The notes under the pieces are model-generated. The model was not told the origin of the DNA, did not search any database, and saw only the letters and a program-made list of their open reading frames with translations. From Pseudomonas sp. P7548 (GTDB lineage: Bacteria > Pseudomonadota > Gammaproteobacteria > Pseudomonadales > Pseudomonadaceae), in the NCBI RefSeq assembly GCF_013386585.1, contig NZ_JACARO010000038.1, positions 62,001 through 126,000 on the forward strand: a stretch of DNA of 64,000 nt. Direction: 5' to 3'. Numbering within the stretch: position 1 is the stretch's first letter; each line of letters starts with the position of its first letter. Shown here in pieces: positions 18,594-27,645 of this stretch. The translations under genes and the position numbers were made by a program.

Positions 18594-19724
18594 ATGAAAA
18601 AAAATAGTAACTCAAACTATGAAAGTACGTTATTAGAAAATTTTACATATGCAACGTTTCCACAACGTGTTCTATTCGGTGCTGGACGCTTAAGCGAACT
18701 CCGCGCAGAAATCGATGTTTTAGGGTTTACACGTCCGTTACTCATTAGCACACCTCGCCAGAGGCCACTGGCCGAAATGGTGAGTGTAATCCTCGGAGCC
18801 CAAAGGGTGGCAGGTATCTTTGACCGCGCGGCAATGCACGTTCCCCTCGAATTAGTGCGTGAGGCATGTGCGTTAGTGAAAAGAATAGGAGCTGATGGTC
18901 TAATCACCATCGGTGGCGGTTCTACCATAGGTTTGGGAAAAGCCATTGCCCGTGAGTTAGGCATTCCAACGGTAGCGATTCCCACAACGTATTCAGGGTC
19001 GGAAATGACCGCGATATACGGTATAACTGAGGCTGGGATAAAAAAAACTGGCACAGATCCAAAAGTATTACCTCGGACCGTTTTGTACGACGCTGATTTG
19101 ACTTTAGAATTACCGATAGACATTAGCATCACCAGCGCCTTGAACGCTATTGCTCACGGCGCTGAGGGTCTGTATGCCAAAAATCGAAATCCAGTCACGA
19201 ATATAATGGCTGAAGCGGGTATAGCCGCTCTGGCTCGCGCAATTCCCAAATTCCGCAAAAATGATGGCAACTTCTGCAGCACTGGTGAAATGAGAGTTGC
19301 ACGTTCCGATGCACTCTATGGGGCTTGGTTATGCGGGGGTGTACTTGGCAGTGTGACAATGGCCCTCCACCACAAACTGTGTCATACCCTCGGTGGCAGT
19401 TTTAACTTACCACATGCTGAAGTTCATTCCGTCATTCTGCCACACGCACTCGCCTATAACGCAGAAGCCGCGCCAGAGGCGATGGAAATTATCGCACGGG
19501 CCATCGGCTCCGAAAGTGCCCCTGCCGGAATATACGATTTAGCTTCAAAAAACGGCGCGCCAACATCACTTCGGGATATTGGCATGCATGAATCAAATCT
19601 TTCACTGGCTTGCGAGCTAGTTCTGAGTAATCAATATCCAAATCCACGCCGCCTCGAAGCCGAACCAATACACCGGCTACTCCGCGACGCATTTGAAGGT
19701 AACGCACCCTCTCCTACTACATGA
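18594..19724 (+). CDS. Maleylacetate reductase (iron-type alcohol dehydrogenase family)
   Basis: 376 residues. Rossmann-like N-terminal domain with the pyrophosphate motif GGGSTIGLGKAIA (GGGS at residues 107-110), the conserved PTTYSGSEMT, and the helical metal-binding domain with AIAHGAEGLYA, HHKLCHTLGG and LPHAEVHSVILPHALAYN. These are the hallmarks of maleylacetate reductases, which reduce maleylacetate to 3-oxoadipate with NAD(P)H. That step connects hydroxyquinol ring cleavage to central metabolism. All expected histidines are present, so it should be active, unlike the paralogue at 27646. It follows the MFS carrier by about 200 bases and precedes the flavin reductase. Confidence 0.92.
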   Translation: MKKNSNSNYESTLLENFTYATFPQRVLFGAGRLSELRAEIDVLGFTRPLLISTPRQRPLAEMVSVILGAQRVAGIFDRAAMHVPLELVREACALVKRIGADGLITIGGGSTIGLGKAIARELGIPTVAIPTTYSGSEMTAIYGITEAGIKKTGTDPKVLPRTVLYDADLTLELPIDISITSALNAIAHGAEGLYAKNRNPVTNIMAEAGIAALARAIPKFRKNDGNFCSTGEMRVARSDALYGAWLCGGVLGSVTMALHHKLCHTLGGSFNLPHAEVHSVILPHALAYNAEAAPEAMEIIARAIGSESAPAGIYDLASKNGAPTSLRDIGMHESNLSLACELVLSNQYPNPRRLEAEPIHRLLRDAFEGNAPSPTT

Positions 19725-19818
19725 TGACGAACATAAAACATCAAGAATAATTCGAAATACTCAGCGTAGAATTCTCACCCAAAACTAGTGCTTCAACCAC
19801 CGAAAAAGGTAATACAAA

Positions 19819-20382
19819 ATGAGCCGTATTTATTCTATCGCGATTTTAATTGGAAGCTTAAGAAGAGACTCTACTAATCGAAAGATTGCTACCGCACTTA
19901 ATGAACTGACAGCCGGAAAACTGACCCTCAACATCGTGGAAATCGGAGACCTGCCACTCTACAACCAAGATTTAGATGGAGATACTCCACCACCCTCTTA
20001 CACATCATTTCGAAATGCACTGTATAACGCTGATGGCTTCTTGTTTATAACGCCGGAATATAATCGATCAATACCAGGAGCGTTAAAAAACGCTATTGAT
20101 GTAGGATCACGGCCTTACGGCAAAAGTGCGTGGGGTGCCGCAAAACCCGCTGCCATCATTACTACTTCGCCTGGTCAAATCGGTGGGTTCGGAGCGAATC
20201 ATCATCTTCGCCAGTGCTTCGTTTTTCTTAACCTACTATGTATGCAGCAACCCGAGGCCTATCTAGGTAATGCAGGTAGTTTCTTCGATGAAAACGGAAT
20301 CCTGAATGAAAACATCAAGTCCTTTTTACAAAACATAATGGACGCTTTTTTCACTCATATCGAGTCCTCTTTAAATTCATAA
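19819..20382 (+). CDS. NADPH-dependent FMN reductase / quinone reductase (ChrR-like)
   Basis: 187 residues with the flavodoxin-like fold of the NADPH-dependent FMN reductase family. The phosphate-binding loop is GSLRRDSTNRKIA (residues 12-24) and the second flavin signature is TPEYNRSIPGALKNAID. Such enzymes reduce quinones by two electrons or supply reduced flavin to a partner monooxygenase. No flavin monooxygenase lies in this window, so reduction of 2-hydroxy-1,4-benzoquinone to hydroxyquinol, the substrate of the dioxygenase at 22311, is the more economical idea (inference). It lies 94 bases after maleylacetate reductase on the same strand. Confidence 0.85.
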   Translation: MSRIYSIAILIGSLRRDSTNRKIATALNELTAGKLTLNIVEIGDLPLYNQDLDGDTPPPSYTSFRNALYNADGFLFITPEYNRSIPGALKNAIDVGSRPYGKSAWGAAKPAAIITTSPGQIGGFGANHHLRQCFVFLNLLCMQQPEAYLGNAGSFFDENGILNENIKSFLQNIMDAFFTHIESSLNS

Positions 20383-20677
20383 TATGCCGCGAAAACACCC
20401 CTAACACGCGACACTTAAGGGCGATAGTACCACAAACATCTGACTGACTTACCCTCTTCAACTCATGAAATTCTGTGGACACCAAAGTCGCCCTTAATTA
20501 CACGCAACGCTTAAAAGCTATACACTTAAAAGCCTAGAGCACGAAACACAACGCACGTAAAAGAGATCACGTCACAATCAGCTTTCAAATTAAAAATTGG
20601 ATACTTCATATTTTTTGAGTCAACACATCAACCCTGCCCCCCTTCCCTTACCACAAACTTAAGATTTGAGGATTATC

Positions 20678-21076
20678 ATGAACACTACTGAACAAATCGA
20701 GTCAACTATTCGCGCTTTGGAAAACAAGCGCTATGATGCAGTAATGAACAAAAATCTTGAGGAGCTCGCCAAACTTGCACATCCAAAACTTTCCTACGCT
20801 CATTCTTCTGGCGGAGTAGACACTTTAGAAGAATACCTTCAAAAAATTAACACAGGCTTCTATGTATACAAAAAAATCGAACATCCAATTGATTCTTTTA
20901 CCATCCTAAACAATATAGTATTGGTTCGCGGAGAAATGAATGGAGAGATAATTGTAGGGGGTGAAAAGAAAACTCTAAAAAATAAAACACTGACTGTATG
21001 GGTATATATAGCTGAAGAGTGGAGGTTCCTTTCATACCAACCAACGCCAACTATCCGAATGCCATTCATATCATAA
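20678..21076 (+). CDS. NTF2-like (SnoaL/DUF4440-type) protein
   Basis: 132 residues. The ATG at 20678 is preferred over the upstream TTG at 20666 because GAGG lies at 20668-20671. The pattern of two N-terminal helices followed by a curved sheet, with DAVMNKNLEELAKLAHPKLS and a C-terminal WVYIAEEWRFLSYQPT, is typical of the nuclear-transport-factor-2-like fold. Family members are small-molecule isomerases, dehydratases or subunits of oxygenases, and many have no known reaction. Its position between the reductase and the dioxygenase suggests a role in handling the aromatic intermediate, but nothing in the sequence fixes the chemistry. Confidence 0.75.
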   Translation: MNTTEQIESTIRALENKRYDAVMNKNLEELAKLAHPKLSYAHSSGGVDTLEEYLQKINTGFYVYKKIEHPIDSFTILNNIVLVRGEMNGEIIVGGEKKTLKNKTLTVWVYIAEEWRFLSYQPTPTIRMPFIS

Positions 21077-21206
21077 ACAACTCCCGAGCCACATTATGAT
21101 GCTTTTTTAGACTTTATGGCGATGGACACACGCTCATACCCATTGCCATATTTAATATAACCCACCTAATTGCAAATTTTAGCGGCGAGAGAGAGCCGAT
21201 CTTCAC

Positions 21207-22121
21207 TCAGCGCATCCAATAACGCTCGTAGCGTTCTTTTTGAAATCTATTTGCCAGAAACTCAATAAACAACCTCGTTTTTGCAGGCATATAACGCCGC
21301 TCTTGAAAGGCTATATTTATAGTCAACGTGGGAAGACTCCAGTCGTCCAGCACCGGAACTAAACGTCCTGCTATTAAATCGTCATGAACTATATATTTCG
21401 GCTGCACGAGGATGCCCGCACCAAAAATTGCCGCGGATCGTACAATCTGGCCATCGTTAGTTTCTAGAGTCGGATCTATCTTTATAGACTTGCTCACCCC
21501 TTCTTTCGAAAAATTCAAAATCCGAGGTTGATATGCATGGTTATATAAGAGCATATCGTGATTGTACAGATCTTCCACATCCGTAGGAGCACCTCGACTT
21601 CTTAGGTAGTCAGGGGAGGCGGCAAGTATTCGGCGAGTATGTGCTAAACGTCGAATAGTTATGTTTGAGTCTATCTCAAACTCCCTTATCCTTATAGCCA
21701 AATCAATACCACTATCGATGATATCGCAATAATGATTCTCCCCAAGAATTTTAACATTTATTTTTGGATAAGCCCTTTTAAATTCAACCAACAGTGGTGA
21801 AATATGAAGCATCGCGAAAGAAATTGATGACGTAATTGTTAAAGTACCCATTGGCTCAACTAACGAAGTAGTGAGAGACGCCTCAGCATCACGAAGTTGA
21901 CCTAGCAGGCTCTTACAGTGACTGTAAAACTCATGCCCTGCCGGAGTAAGCGATAATCTTCGCGTATTCCGTTCTATTAGCCTCACACTTAAACGTTTTT
22001 CCAGTGCGGCGAGGTGACGCGTAGCTGACGCTGTAGATATATCAAGCAACTCTGCAGCTTTACTCAACGTACCCAATTCTGCAGTATGAACGAGTACTTC
22101 GAGTTCAGTTAGTCGATCCAT
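21207..22121 (-). CDS. LysR-family regulator divergent from hydroxyquinol dioxygenase
   Basis: 304 residues with a winged helix-turn-helix at about residues 16-37 (LSKAAELLDISTASATRHLA) and a standard effector domain. It is divergent from the dioxygenase at 22311 with a 189-base spacer. It is paralogous to the LysR at 16143 (same overall layout and conserved stretches such as REFEIDSNITIRRLAHTRR in this copy). It probably activates the dioxygenase gene in response to a pathway intermediate. Two related regulators, one per divergent promoter, imply that the carrier/reductase half and the dioxygenase half can be controlled separately. Confidence 0.87.
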   Translation of the reverse strand: MDRLTELEVLVHTAELGTLSKAAELLDISTASATRHLAALEKRLSVRLIERNTRRLSLTPAGHEFYSHCKSLLGQLRDAEASLTTSLVEPMGTLTITSSISFAMLHISPLLVEFKRAYPKINVKILGENHYCDIIDSGIDLAIRIREFEIDSNITIRRLAHTRRILAASPDYLRSRGAPTDVEDLYNHDMLLYNHAYQPRILNFSKEGVSKSIKIDPTLETNDGQIVRSAAIFGAGILVQPKYIVHDDLIAGRLVPVLDDWSLPTLTINIAFQERRYMPAKTRLFIEFLANRFQKERYERYWMR

Positions 22122-22310
22122 ATCTTGACTCCTTACAGACGGCTTGCTGCTTCAGATGTGAAATTGACAATTTCGATTTTACTATTTTATTTGCGTGATG
22201 GACACTATAATTTATTAGAGCTTTTTCAAACTGCTTTTCCGATAAAACATTATTTACCCACCGAAACGACGAATCAGCAATTTAACAAAAATATTAGTAG
22301 GAGTGGCCTC

Positions 22311-23183
22311 ATGCGAAACCTAGATGAACAAACCATCACCCAAGCTGTGCTTGCGCGTAATGCAAGCACTGAAGATCACCGCCTTCATCAAGTGATGACT
22401 AGCTTAGTTCAGCATATGCATTCTTTCGCAAGAGAGGTTAATCTTACTGAGGGTGAATGGCTTAAAGGTATAGAGTTTCTCACTGCGATAGGCAAGATAT
22501 GCTCCCCCACAAGGCAAGAATTTATTTTGCTTTCCGACACTCTAGGTCTCTCCACGCTAGTCGTCGCTCAGAATCATAAAAAGCCAGAAGGCTGTACTGA
22601 GGCAACGGTATTTGGCCCTTTCCATGTCACTGGCGCCCCCCGCTATGAACTCGGTGCTGATATCAGCAACGGAATGCCAGGTACTTCTTGGTGGGTCAGC
22701 GGAGTGATTCGGAATCTAGATAACGAGCCAATCCCTTATGCGGAGTTAGAGGTTTGGCAGGCAGACGATCTTGGATTCTATGATGTACAAAACGTTGAAT
22801 TTACGGAATATCAAGGCCGTGCAGTATTGCGTGCTGACGCTCAAGGAGCCTACCGATTTCGGACCATAGTTCCTAACGCCTACCCGATTCCGCATGATGG
22901 TCCAGTTGGAGTAATGTTAAAAGCTCTGAATCGTCATCCTTGGAGGCCTGCCCATTTGCATTTTATGATTTCGGCTAAAGGTTATGAGCGTTTAGTGACG
23001 CATGTGTTTCGCGAATCCGGTAAATACTTAGACTCTGATGCTGTTTTCGGTGTCCGTTCATCCCTCATTGCCGAGTGGCAATACCATGGCACGGGAGTAA
23101 CGCCCGATGGTCGAAACTCTGACACCCCCTATTACACTTTAGAATTTGATTTTGTACTCAATGCGACAGGCCTGGAACAGTGA
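22311..23183 (+). CDS. Hydroxyquinol 1,2-dioxygenase (intradiol ring-cleavage dioxygenase)
   Basis: 290 residues, the usual size for this enzyme, if started at ATG 22311, which has TAGGAG upstream. The open frame extends further upstream but that part looks unlike the family. An N-terminal helical dimerisation domain (about residues 20-100) is followed by the catalytic beta-sandwich. The Fe(III) ligands are visible: Tyr157 in GFYDVQ, Tyr191 in AYPIPHDGPVG, His215 and His217 in RPAHLHFM. It cleaves 1,2,4-trihydroxybenzene to maleylacetate, which the reductase at 18594 converts to 3-oxoadipate. Chlorocatechol or catechol dioxygenase is a less likely alternative, because maleylacetate reductase is next door and no cycloisomerase is present. 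Confidence 0.9.
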   Translation: MRNLDEQTITQAVLARNASTEDHRLHQVMTSLVQHMHSFAREVNLTEGEWLKGIEFLTAIGKICSPTRQEFILLSDTLGLSTLVVAQNHKKPEGCTEATVFGPFHVTGAPRYELGADISNGMPGTSWWVSGVIRNLDNEPIPYAELEVWQADDLGFYDVQNVEFTEYQGRAVLRADAQGAYRFRTIVPNAYPIPHDGPVGVMLKALNRHPWRPAHLHFMISAKGYERLVTHVFRESGKYLDSDAVFGVRSSLIAEWQYHGTGVTPDGRNSDTPYYTLEFDFVLNATGLEQ

Positions 23184-23499
23184 ATGACACAAAAACCACT
23201 CGACAAATCAAACGATGCCATCAACATTACAAAAAACTTACTGATCTATAATTGTTGAGTTGTGATCGCCAACCATTTAGGCTGGCTTTCCTGCCTATCA
23301 CTGCAATGTCAACAAACGTGTCCTACTAAACTCCGAAGACCACTAAGATTGAGTTTAACGAAGTATACCACTGAGCATCCACATAAGGCATACGGACAAT
23401 CCTCCACAACTCTTAGATTATAAAAAATATACAGATAAAATTGCTAACAAATACTAATAATTCCAGATTCATATACTTATTTAAAGAGGAAAATATAAA
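23184..23499. other. AT-rich spacer
   Basis: 316 bases between the dioxygenase and the DUF1566-like gene. No open frame of note. Likely holds the terminator of the former and the promoter of the latter, but no clear hairpin with T-run or -35/-10 pair stands out. Confidence 0.4.
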
Positions 23500-24030
23500 A
23501 TGAATATGAATATCCCCCCTGCCATCGGAGAACTATGGAAAAGTCAAGGCGGTGTTTATGCTGGCGTGATACGTGGAGAGATAGGGAAACTGGATTATCA
23601 TTTAATTATACCAACACAGTGGTCTCTAGTTAATAAAATATCTGCTTATGGTGGTTACGACATCGATGAGCCAAAAGCTGCTAGTCGTTTTGACGGACTC
23701 GCTAATACGCGTTATTTAATTAATAGCGCTCAAGGAAATCATCCAGCTGCTAGGTTATGCGCTGGCTTGGTATTGGAGAGCCATAATGATTTTTACTTGC
23801 CATCAATTAATGAGCTCGCGCTATGTATGGCTAACGTTCCGGATTTGTTTGAAAAAAAATGGCATCTAAGTAGTTCACAGCTTTCAGCGACACACGCATT
23901 GGCACTATCTTTCGACGGTGGTTCCCAGATCGGACTAGACAAATTCCTTGAATTACAGGTCCGACCAGTTCGAAAGTATACTCTTGATTATCTTTTCAGC
24001 GAAAAAATTCAGGGTGCGAAATTAGTTTAA
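23500..24030 (+). CDS. DUF1566-like protein of unknown role
   Basis: 176 residues, no signal peptide. The segment RLCAGLVLESHNDFYLPSINELALC, followed later by FDGGSQIGLD and VRPVRK, matches the DUF1566 / Lcl-C-terminal pattern (NDWYLPSxxEL ... GG ... VRxVR). That domain is seen in phage, surface and cytoplasmic proteins and relates to sulfatase-modifying/formylglycine-type lectin folds. The start has AGAGGA nine bases upstream. It sits between the dioxygenase and a LysR gene. No catalytic role can be assigned, and its presence in an aromatic pathway is unusual. Confidence 0.65.
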   Translation: MNMNIPPAIGELWKSQGGVYAGVIRGEIGKLDYHLIIPTQWSLVNKISAYGGYDIDEPKAASRFDGLANTRYLINSAQGNHPAARLCAGLVLESHNDFYLPSINELALCMANVPDLFEKKWHLSSSQLSATHALALSFDGGSQIGLDKFLELQVRPVRKYTLDYLFSEKIQGAKLV

Positions 24031-24132
24031 TCCAATACAACCGAAAAATCTTCCGATCACGCTTAATTTCACTTCGCTCTAGCATACGCGAATAACTATT
24101 AAGCATAATAGACCCGCTACGCACTAGAGAAG

Positions 24133-25023
24133 CTAGTTGACTCTAAGCTCAGCAGTTACAAATTCCACAAATTCTCGCACAATTGTAGATCTTCGCATAT
24201 TAGGGTGATAAAGCATCCAAAGATCATGCCCAAAGTTTGTTGGTGGACCATCAAGCTTTACTAAAGATGCCCTAGCATTACCGACAAAACACGGTAGATA
24301 GCCAATACCAAATCCGGATTCGATGCTGTCTGCAAGCGCCAATACGGAATTAACCGAAAAAGTTATTCGTTCAGCCGACACATTTTTTTTAACAAATTTT
24401 GCTGAACGCAGTGAGGAAAGGTTATCGCAGAGCGTAACCCAGTCACATTGAAATAATTCAGTATCTCGCGGCTGGTGGGAGTTGATGTAGTCTAGCGCTC
24501 GTCCGTACAAAGCCCATTCAGTACGCCCTAAGCAGCGCCCCACTAAGTTCTCCGGTGGCGCATCAGTCGCTCGCAAAGCTAAATCGGAATCGGAAGTTGA
24601 TAAATTTAAAGCGCTATTATCAATTGTTACTTTTACTTTAATTTTTGGCTTCCGTAGTTTGAATATCTCGAGCATCGGCATTAATATATGGAAAAGTAAT
24701 GTATCATTTGTGGTCAAGCGAAGCTCGCCTGCAGGGTGAGCGTTTTGGTTAGACAAACTTTGCACCACACCGTCGATGTCCTCATCTATTCGATGAGCAA
24801 GCTCCACAATCGCGATACCAGCAGCAGTGAGCTCATAACCTCCTCTGTGGCGCTGGAAAAGAGGCGTTGCCAGCTGAATTTCAAGCTGTCGTAGTCGCCT
24901 GAATACTGTCGAAGAATTGACTGCAAGTCTCGTCGAAGCCCTCGCTAAACTTCCTGTTTCAGCGACGGCCATGACGAGCTTTAGATCGTTCCAACCTAAC
25001 CTGTGTGAAAGACTACTCATCAT
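24133..25023 (-). CDS. LysR-family regulator
   Basis: About 296 residues. Winged helix-turn-helix near residues 20-40 (ASTRLAVNSSTVFRRLRQLE) and an effector domain. It is less similar to the other island LysR proteins than they are to each other, so it comes from a different branch. The start is uncertain: two adjacent ATG codons at 25023 and 25020, and another at 25032. It is tandem with and downstream of the amidohydrolase gene on the same strand (gene order amidohydrolase, LysR, with about 115 bases between), so it may be transcribed with it and regulate it. Confidence 0.82.
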   Translation of the reverse strand: MMSSLSHRLGWNDLKLVMAVAETGSLARASTRLAVNSSTVFRRLRQLEIQLATPLFQRHRGGYELTAAGIAIVELAHRIDEDIDGVVQSLSNQNAHPAGELRLTTNDTLLFHILMPMLEIFKLRKPKIKVKVTIDNSALNLSTSDSDLALRATDAPPENLVGRCLGRTEWALYGRALDYINSHQPRDTELFQCDWVTLCDNLSSLRSAKFVKKNVSAERITFSVNSVLALADSIESGFGIGYLPCFVGNARASLVKLDGPPTNFGHDLWMLYHPNMRRSTIVREFVEFVTAELRVN

Positions 25024-25139
25024 GCCCCACATTCAGAATGTGAATAAACCTAGATAGTAGAGCATGTTCGACATATCTGTGTAGTATTTTATGGTCATAT
25101 TTTCAGCCTTAAACGACATACGAGATATTAACATTTAGC

Positions 25140-26597
25140 TTATGATTCCAGTAATTCCCCCGCTGCAGCGCGAATTCGCCGGGCCGAGTTCTGAGCGTCA
25201 TTGATTATTCTAGTCTCGTCGTAACCTATGAGCCGCCCACCACGCTTCACAATTTTACCGTCAACAATAACCGTATCCACATTATTGGCTGTTGCGCTTT
25301 GAACTACTGCAGTCTCGAAATTGCTGACTGGTGCTATATTTAAATCATTCGATCTAAGCATGATAATATCAGCGCGTTTACCCTCGCTAATAGAACCTAC
25401 CATGTCGCCTAATCCGAGCGCAATCGCTCCATTAAGTGTAGCCATCTGAATTACTTCATGCACACTGATTTTACTAGCACCGGAATTTTCCGTTCCTACC
25501 CAAGGGACACCTAAATTCCATGTAAATCGCATCATTTCAAACATGTCCGGCGGAGCGATTGAAGTAGCATCGGATGAAAGAGATATACAAAGTCCTGCTT
25601 CCCGCATCTTCATAATCACGGCTCGCGCATCTCCCGTGCTGCTCAGCCTGAGCTCCGAATGAGTTGCTATCGTGATTGGCGTTTTGGTCCTGGCCATGGC
25701 TGCAAGATCGTCGTTACTGGCAGATATGTAGTGTGCAATCAAAAAGTCCGGCCCGAGGTATCCGCGACGCTCGTATTCAACCGCATCTGCTGTGTTAGGA
25801 GTTTCTTGCGGTGCATGGATGGCTACTGGAAGCCCTACTCGCTTCGCATACTCCATCTCCTTATAAAAAGTTGCCTTGTCGCTTTGAAGTGTACCTCTTA
25901 GATTTAACCCCAGGTGCACCATCCCTTCAAATTTGTCATTCCTGCCGAACCATTGACTTTGAACCCTATCAATATCGTTGTAAGGGTTTACTTTATCAGG
26001 CCCGAGACGATCAACATGGCCGTATGAGTATCTGGCCCTCATGTGAGAATTTTCGAGGGCCTGTAACTCTGCATCCGCATGTTCGGGCGACCTAGTATTA
26101 TGGGACCAGTTATGTACCGTTGTAGTTCCCCCATTCACTAACTCTACCGATGCCAACATAACACTGTTATAAAAATCAGTTGGCGTGTAAAGTGCTGAAG
26201 TAGCAAACTTTGCGGGATAGTAAGAAAACCCTTCTTTCCTAGCCGTAAAGCTTCTCCCAATAGCGCTCCACATATGATAGTGCGAATTAACAAAGCCAGG
26301 CATTACTATCATGTTCGTTGCGTCGATAATATCGGCATCTTTTTCTGTAAGGTTTTGCCCTACACGTTCGATTATGCCATTTCTAATCAGTATATCGGCG
26401 TTGGGAAGAGTTCCGATATCTGGATCAACCGTAATAACCGCCGCATTTTTTATCAAATATAATCCGCGCTTAATTTGTTTTTTGCTGCTGATCCTGCTGG
26501 GCTTACCCAGCGCAGTTGTAGAAAAAAGGGGACCTGCGAAGCTAGCAAGTGCACCTACGCCTATGATTTTCGAAAAATTTCTTCTACTAAAATTCAT
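25140..26597 (-). CDS. Tat-exported metal-dependent amidohydrolase
   Basis: 485 residues. The N-terminus SRRNFSKIIGVGALASFAG is a twin-arginine signal, so the folded metalloenzyme should be exported to the periplasm. The TIM-barrel amidohydrolase signature is intact: PGFVNSHYHMW (HxH), AIHAPQET and IAHYISASNDDLA for the later metal histidines, and SSDATSIAPPDMFEMMR for the catalytic aspartate. Relatives include cytosine deaminase/SsnA and AtzA-type hydrolases acting on C-N or C-Cl bonds of heterocycles. A Tat signal is uncommon in that group. It is bounded by a LysR gene and a 1-kb gene-poor zone. The substrate is unknown, though it could release an aromatic for the nearby pathway. Confidence 0.82.
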   Translation of the reverse strand: MNFSRRNFSKIIGVGALASFAGPLFSTTALGKPSRISSKKQIKRGLYLIKNAAVITVDPDIGTLPNADILIRNGIIERVGQNLTEKDADIIDATNMIVMPGFVNSHYHMWSAIGRSFTARKEGFSYYPAKFATSALYTPTDFYNSVMLASVELVNGGTTTVHNWSHNTRSPEHADAELQALENSHMRARYSYGHVDRLGPDKVNPYNDIDRVQSQWFGRNDKFEGMVHLGLNLRGTLQSDKATFYKEMEYAKRVGLPVAIHAPQETPNTADAVEYERRGYLGPDFLIAHYISASNDDLAAMARTKTPITIATHSELRLSSTGDARAVIMKMREAGLCISLSSDATSIAPPDMFEMMRFTWNLGVPWVGTENSGASKISVHEVIQMATLNGAIALGLGDMVGSISEGKRADIIMLRSNDLNIAPVSNFETAVVQSATANNVDTVIVDGKIVKRGGRLIGYDETRIINDAQNSARRIRAAAGELLES

Positions 26598-27645
26598 GCT
26601 ATATCTCTTTTTTAGATTTATTGGATATAAATGAAATCAACCAAACGATTGCATGAGGTCATAGAGCTTAAAACTCAGCTATCCTTTGATGGCGTTCCAC
26701 CGTATTTATACACTAGATGTGATCTCTCAAATTTGCATTTCTGCAATTTTCGTTTTGCATTAATGTAGGACGCGACTTCGTGATCAAGGAACTGCTATAC
26801 CCTCCCTATCTCTGTGGAGGAATCACAGCACCGCCCACGGAAAGGCGCAGCACGCTGATATAGACACATTTAGATTCTCGAAATCGGGTGGTACCGAACC
26901 GTGGCATGCATCTAGTATCAGGTCAGCATCCAGGCGGCTTACAACACAACAAAACTTCGACCGAGCTTTCAATCAGGTATGTCAAATGCATCATGCATCC
27001 TCCCGTCGATAAGTGACCGTTAATACTGTTTCTATCCGACCAGAGATTTTCTCCGACTCACACTTTGATTGGGGAGGTTTATGACTCGGGACGTGGCGAA
27101 AAACAACGCTTTACCTATGAAACACAACGCAATCAGCACGCTGTATTTAAACTAACGCTGATGTGGTACTCGAGCAATGGGGCATACATGAAACCAGTGA
27201 AATGGTAGAACAACGTACGACCATCTTATCCCCGTTCGGGGTCGGCCTCAGGTCAGCAGCAAAATTCTTAGTCCGCAATCTGCCTCCAATAGCTGCAGGG
27301 TGATTTTTCCAGTTTGGTCAACACACAGACTTTGGCTAGCACTTTATTCGGAGGCACAACAATGATCTGCGGCGTCAAAGCATCCGATTCAGCATGCGGC
27401 TTGAGCGAAATCTATCAAGGCCCAATTAATTGAACGCGGATCGGAAGCGGCAGATCGAGAAAATGGAGAACAGAGTAGCTTGGCAGATGTGACAACTACA
27501 TTTACAGGAGATGAAACCTTCCGACCAAACACCTTTTCGGCACAGTGATTTGAAGTGACAACCCCAACCCAAACGACACGAAACCAGACTCATTGACTGA
27601 ACAGTGAGCGACCACCGAGTCGTGCTTCGAGAAAGAGTTTGATCT
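26598..27645. other. 1-kb gene-poor region
   Basis: Only short, motif-free frames. At 27350-27371 the plus strand reads GGAGGCACAACAATGATCTG, close to the ribosome-binding site and start of the MFS gene (GGAGGCAACAATGATATGCG at 17195) apart from a two-base insertion. The similarity does not clearly continue. This may be the remnant of a second MFS gene start beside the second maleylacetate reductase. Otherwise nothing is recognised. Confidence 0.4.

Noticed and set aside
22125..22310. N-terminal extension of the hydroxyquinol dioxygenase
   Set aside because: The extra 62 residues do not resemble the family; the ATG at 22311 has a good ribosome-binding site and gives the normal 290-residue enzyme.
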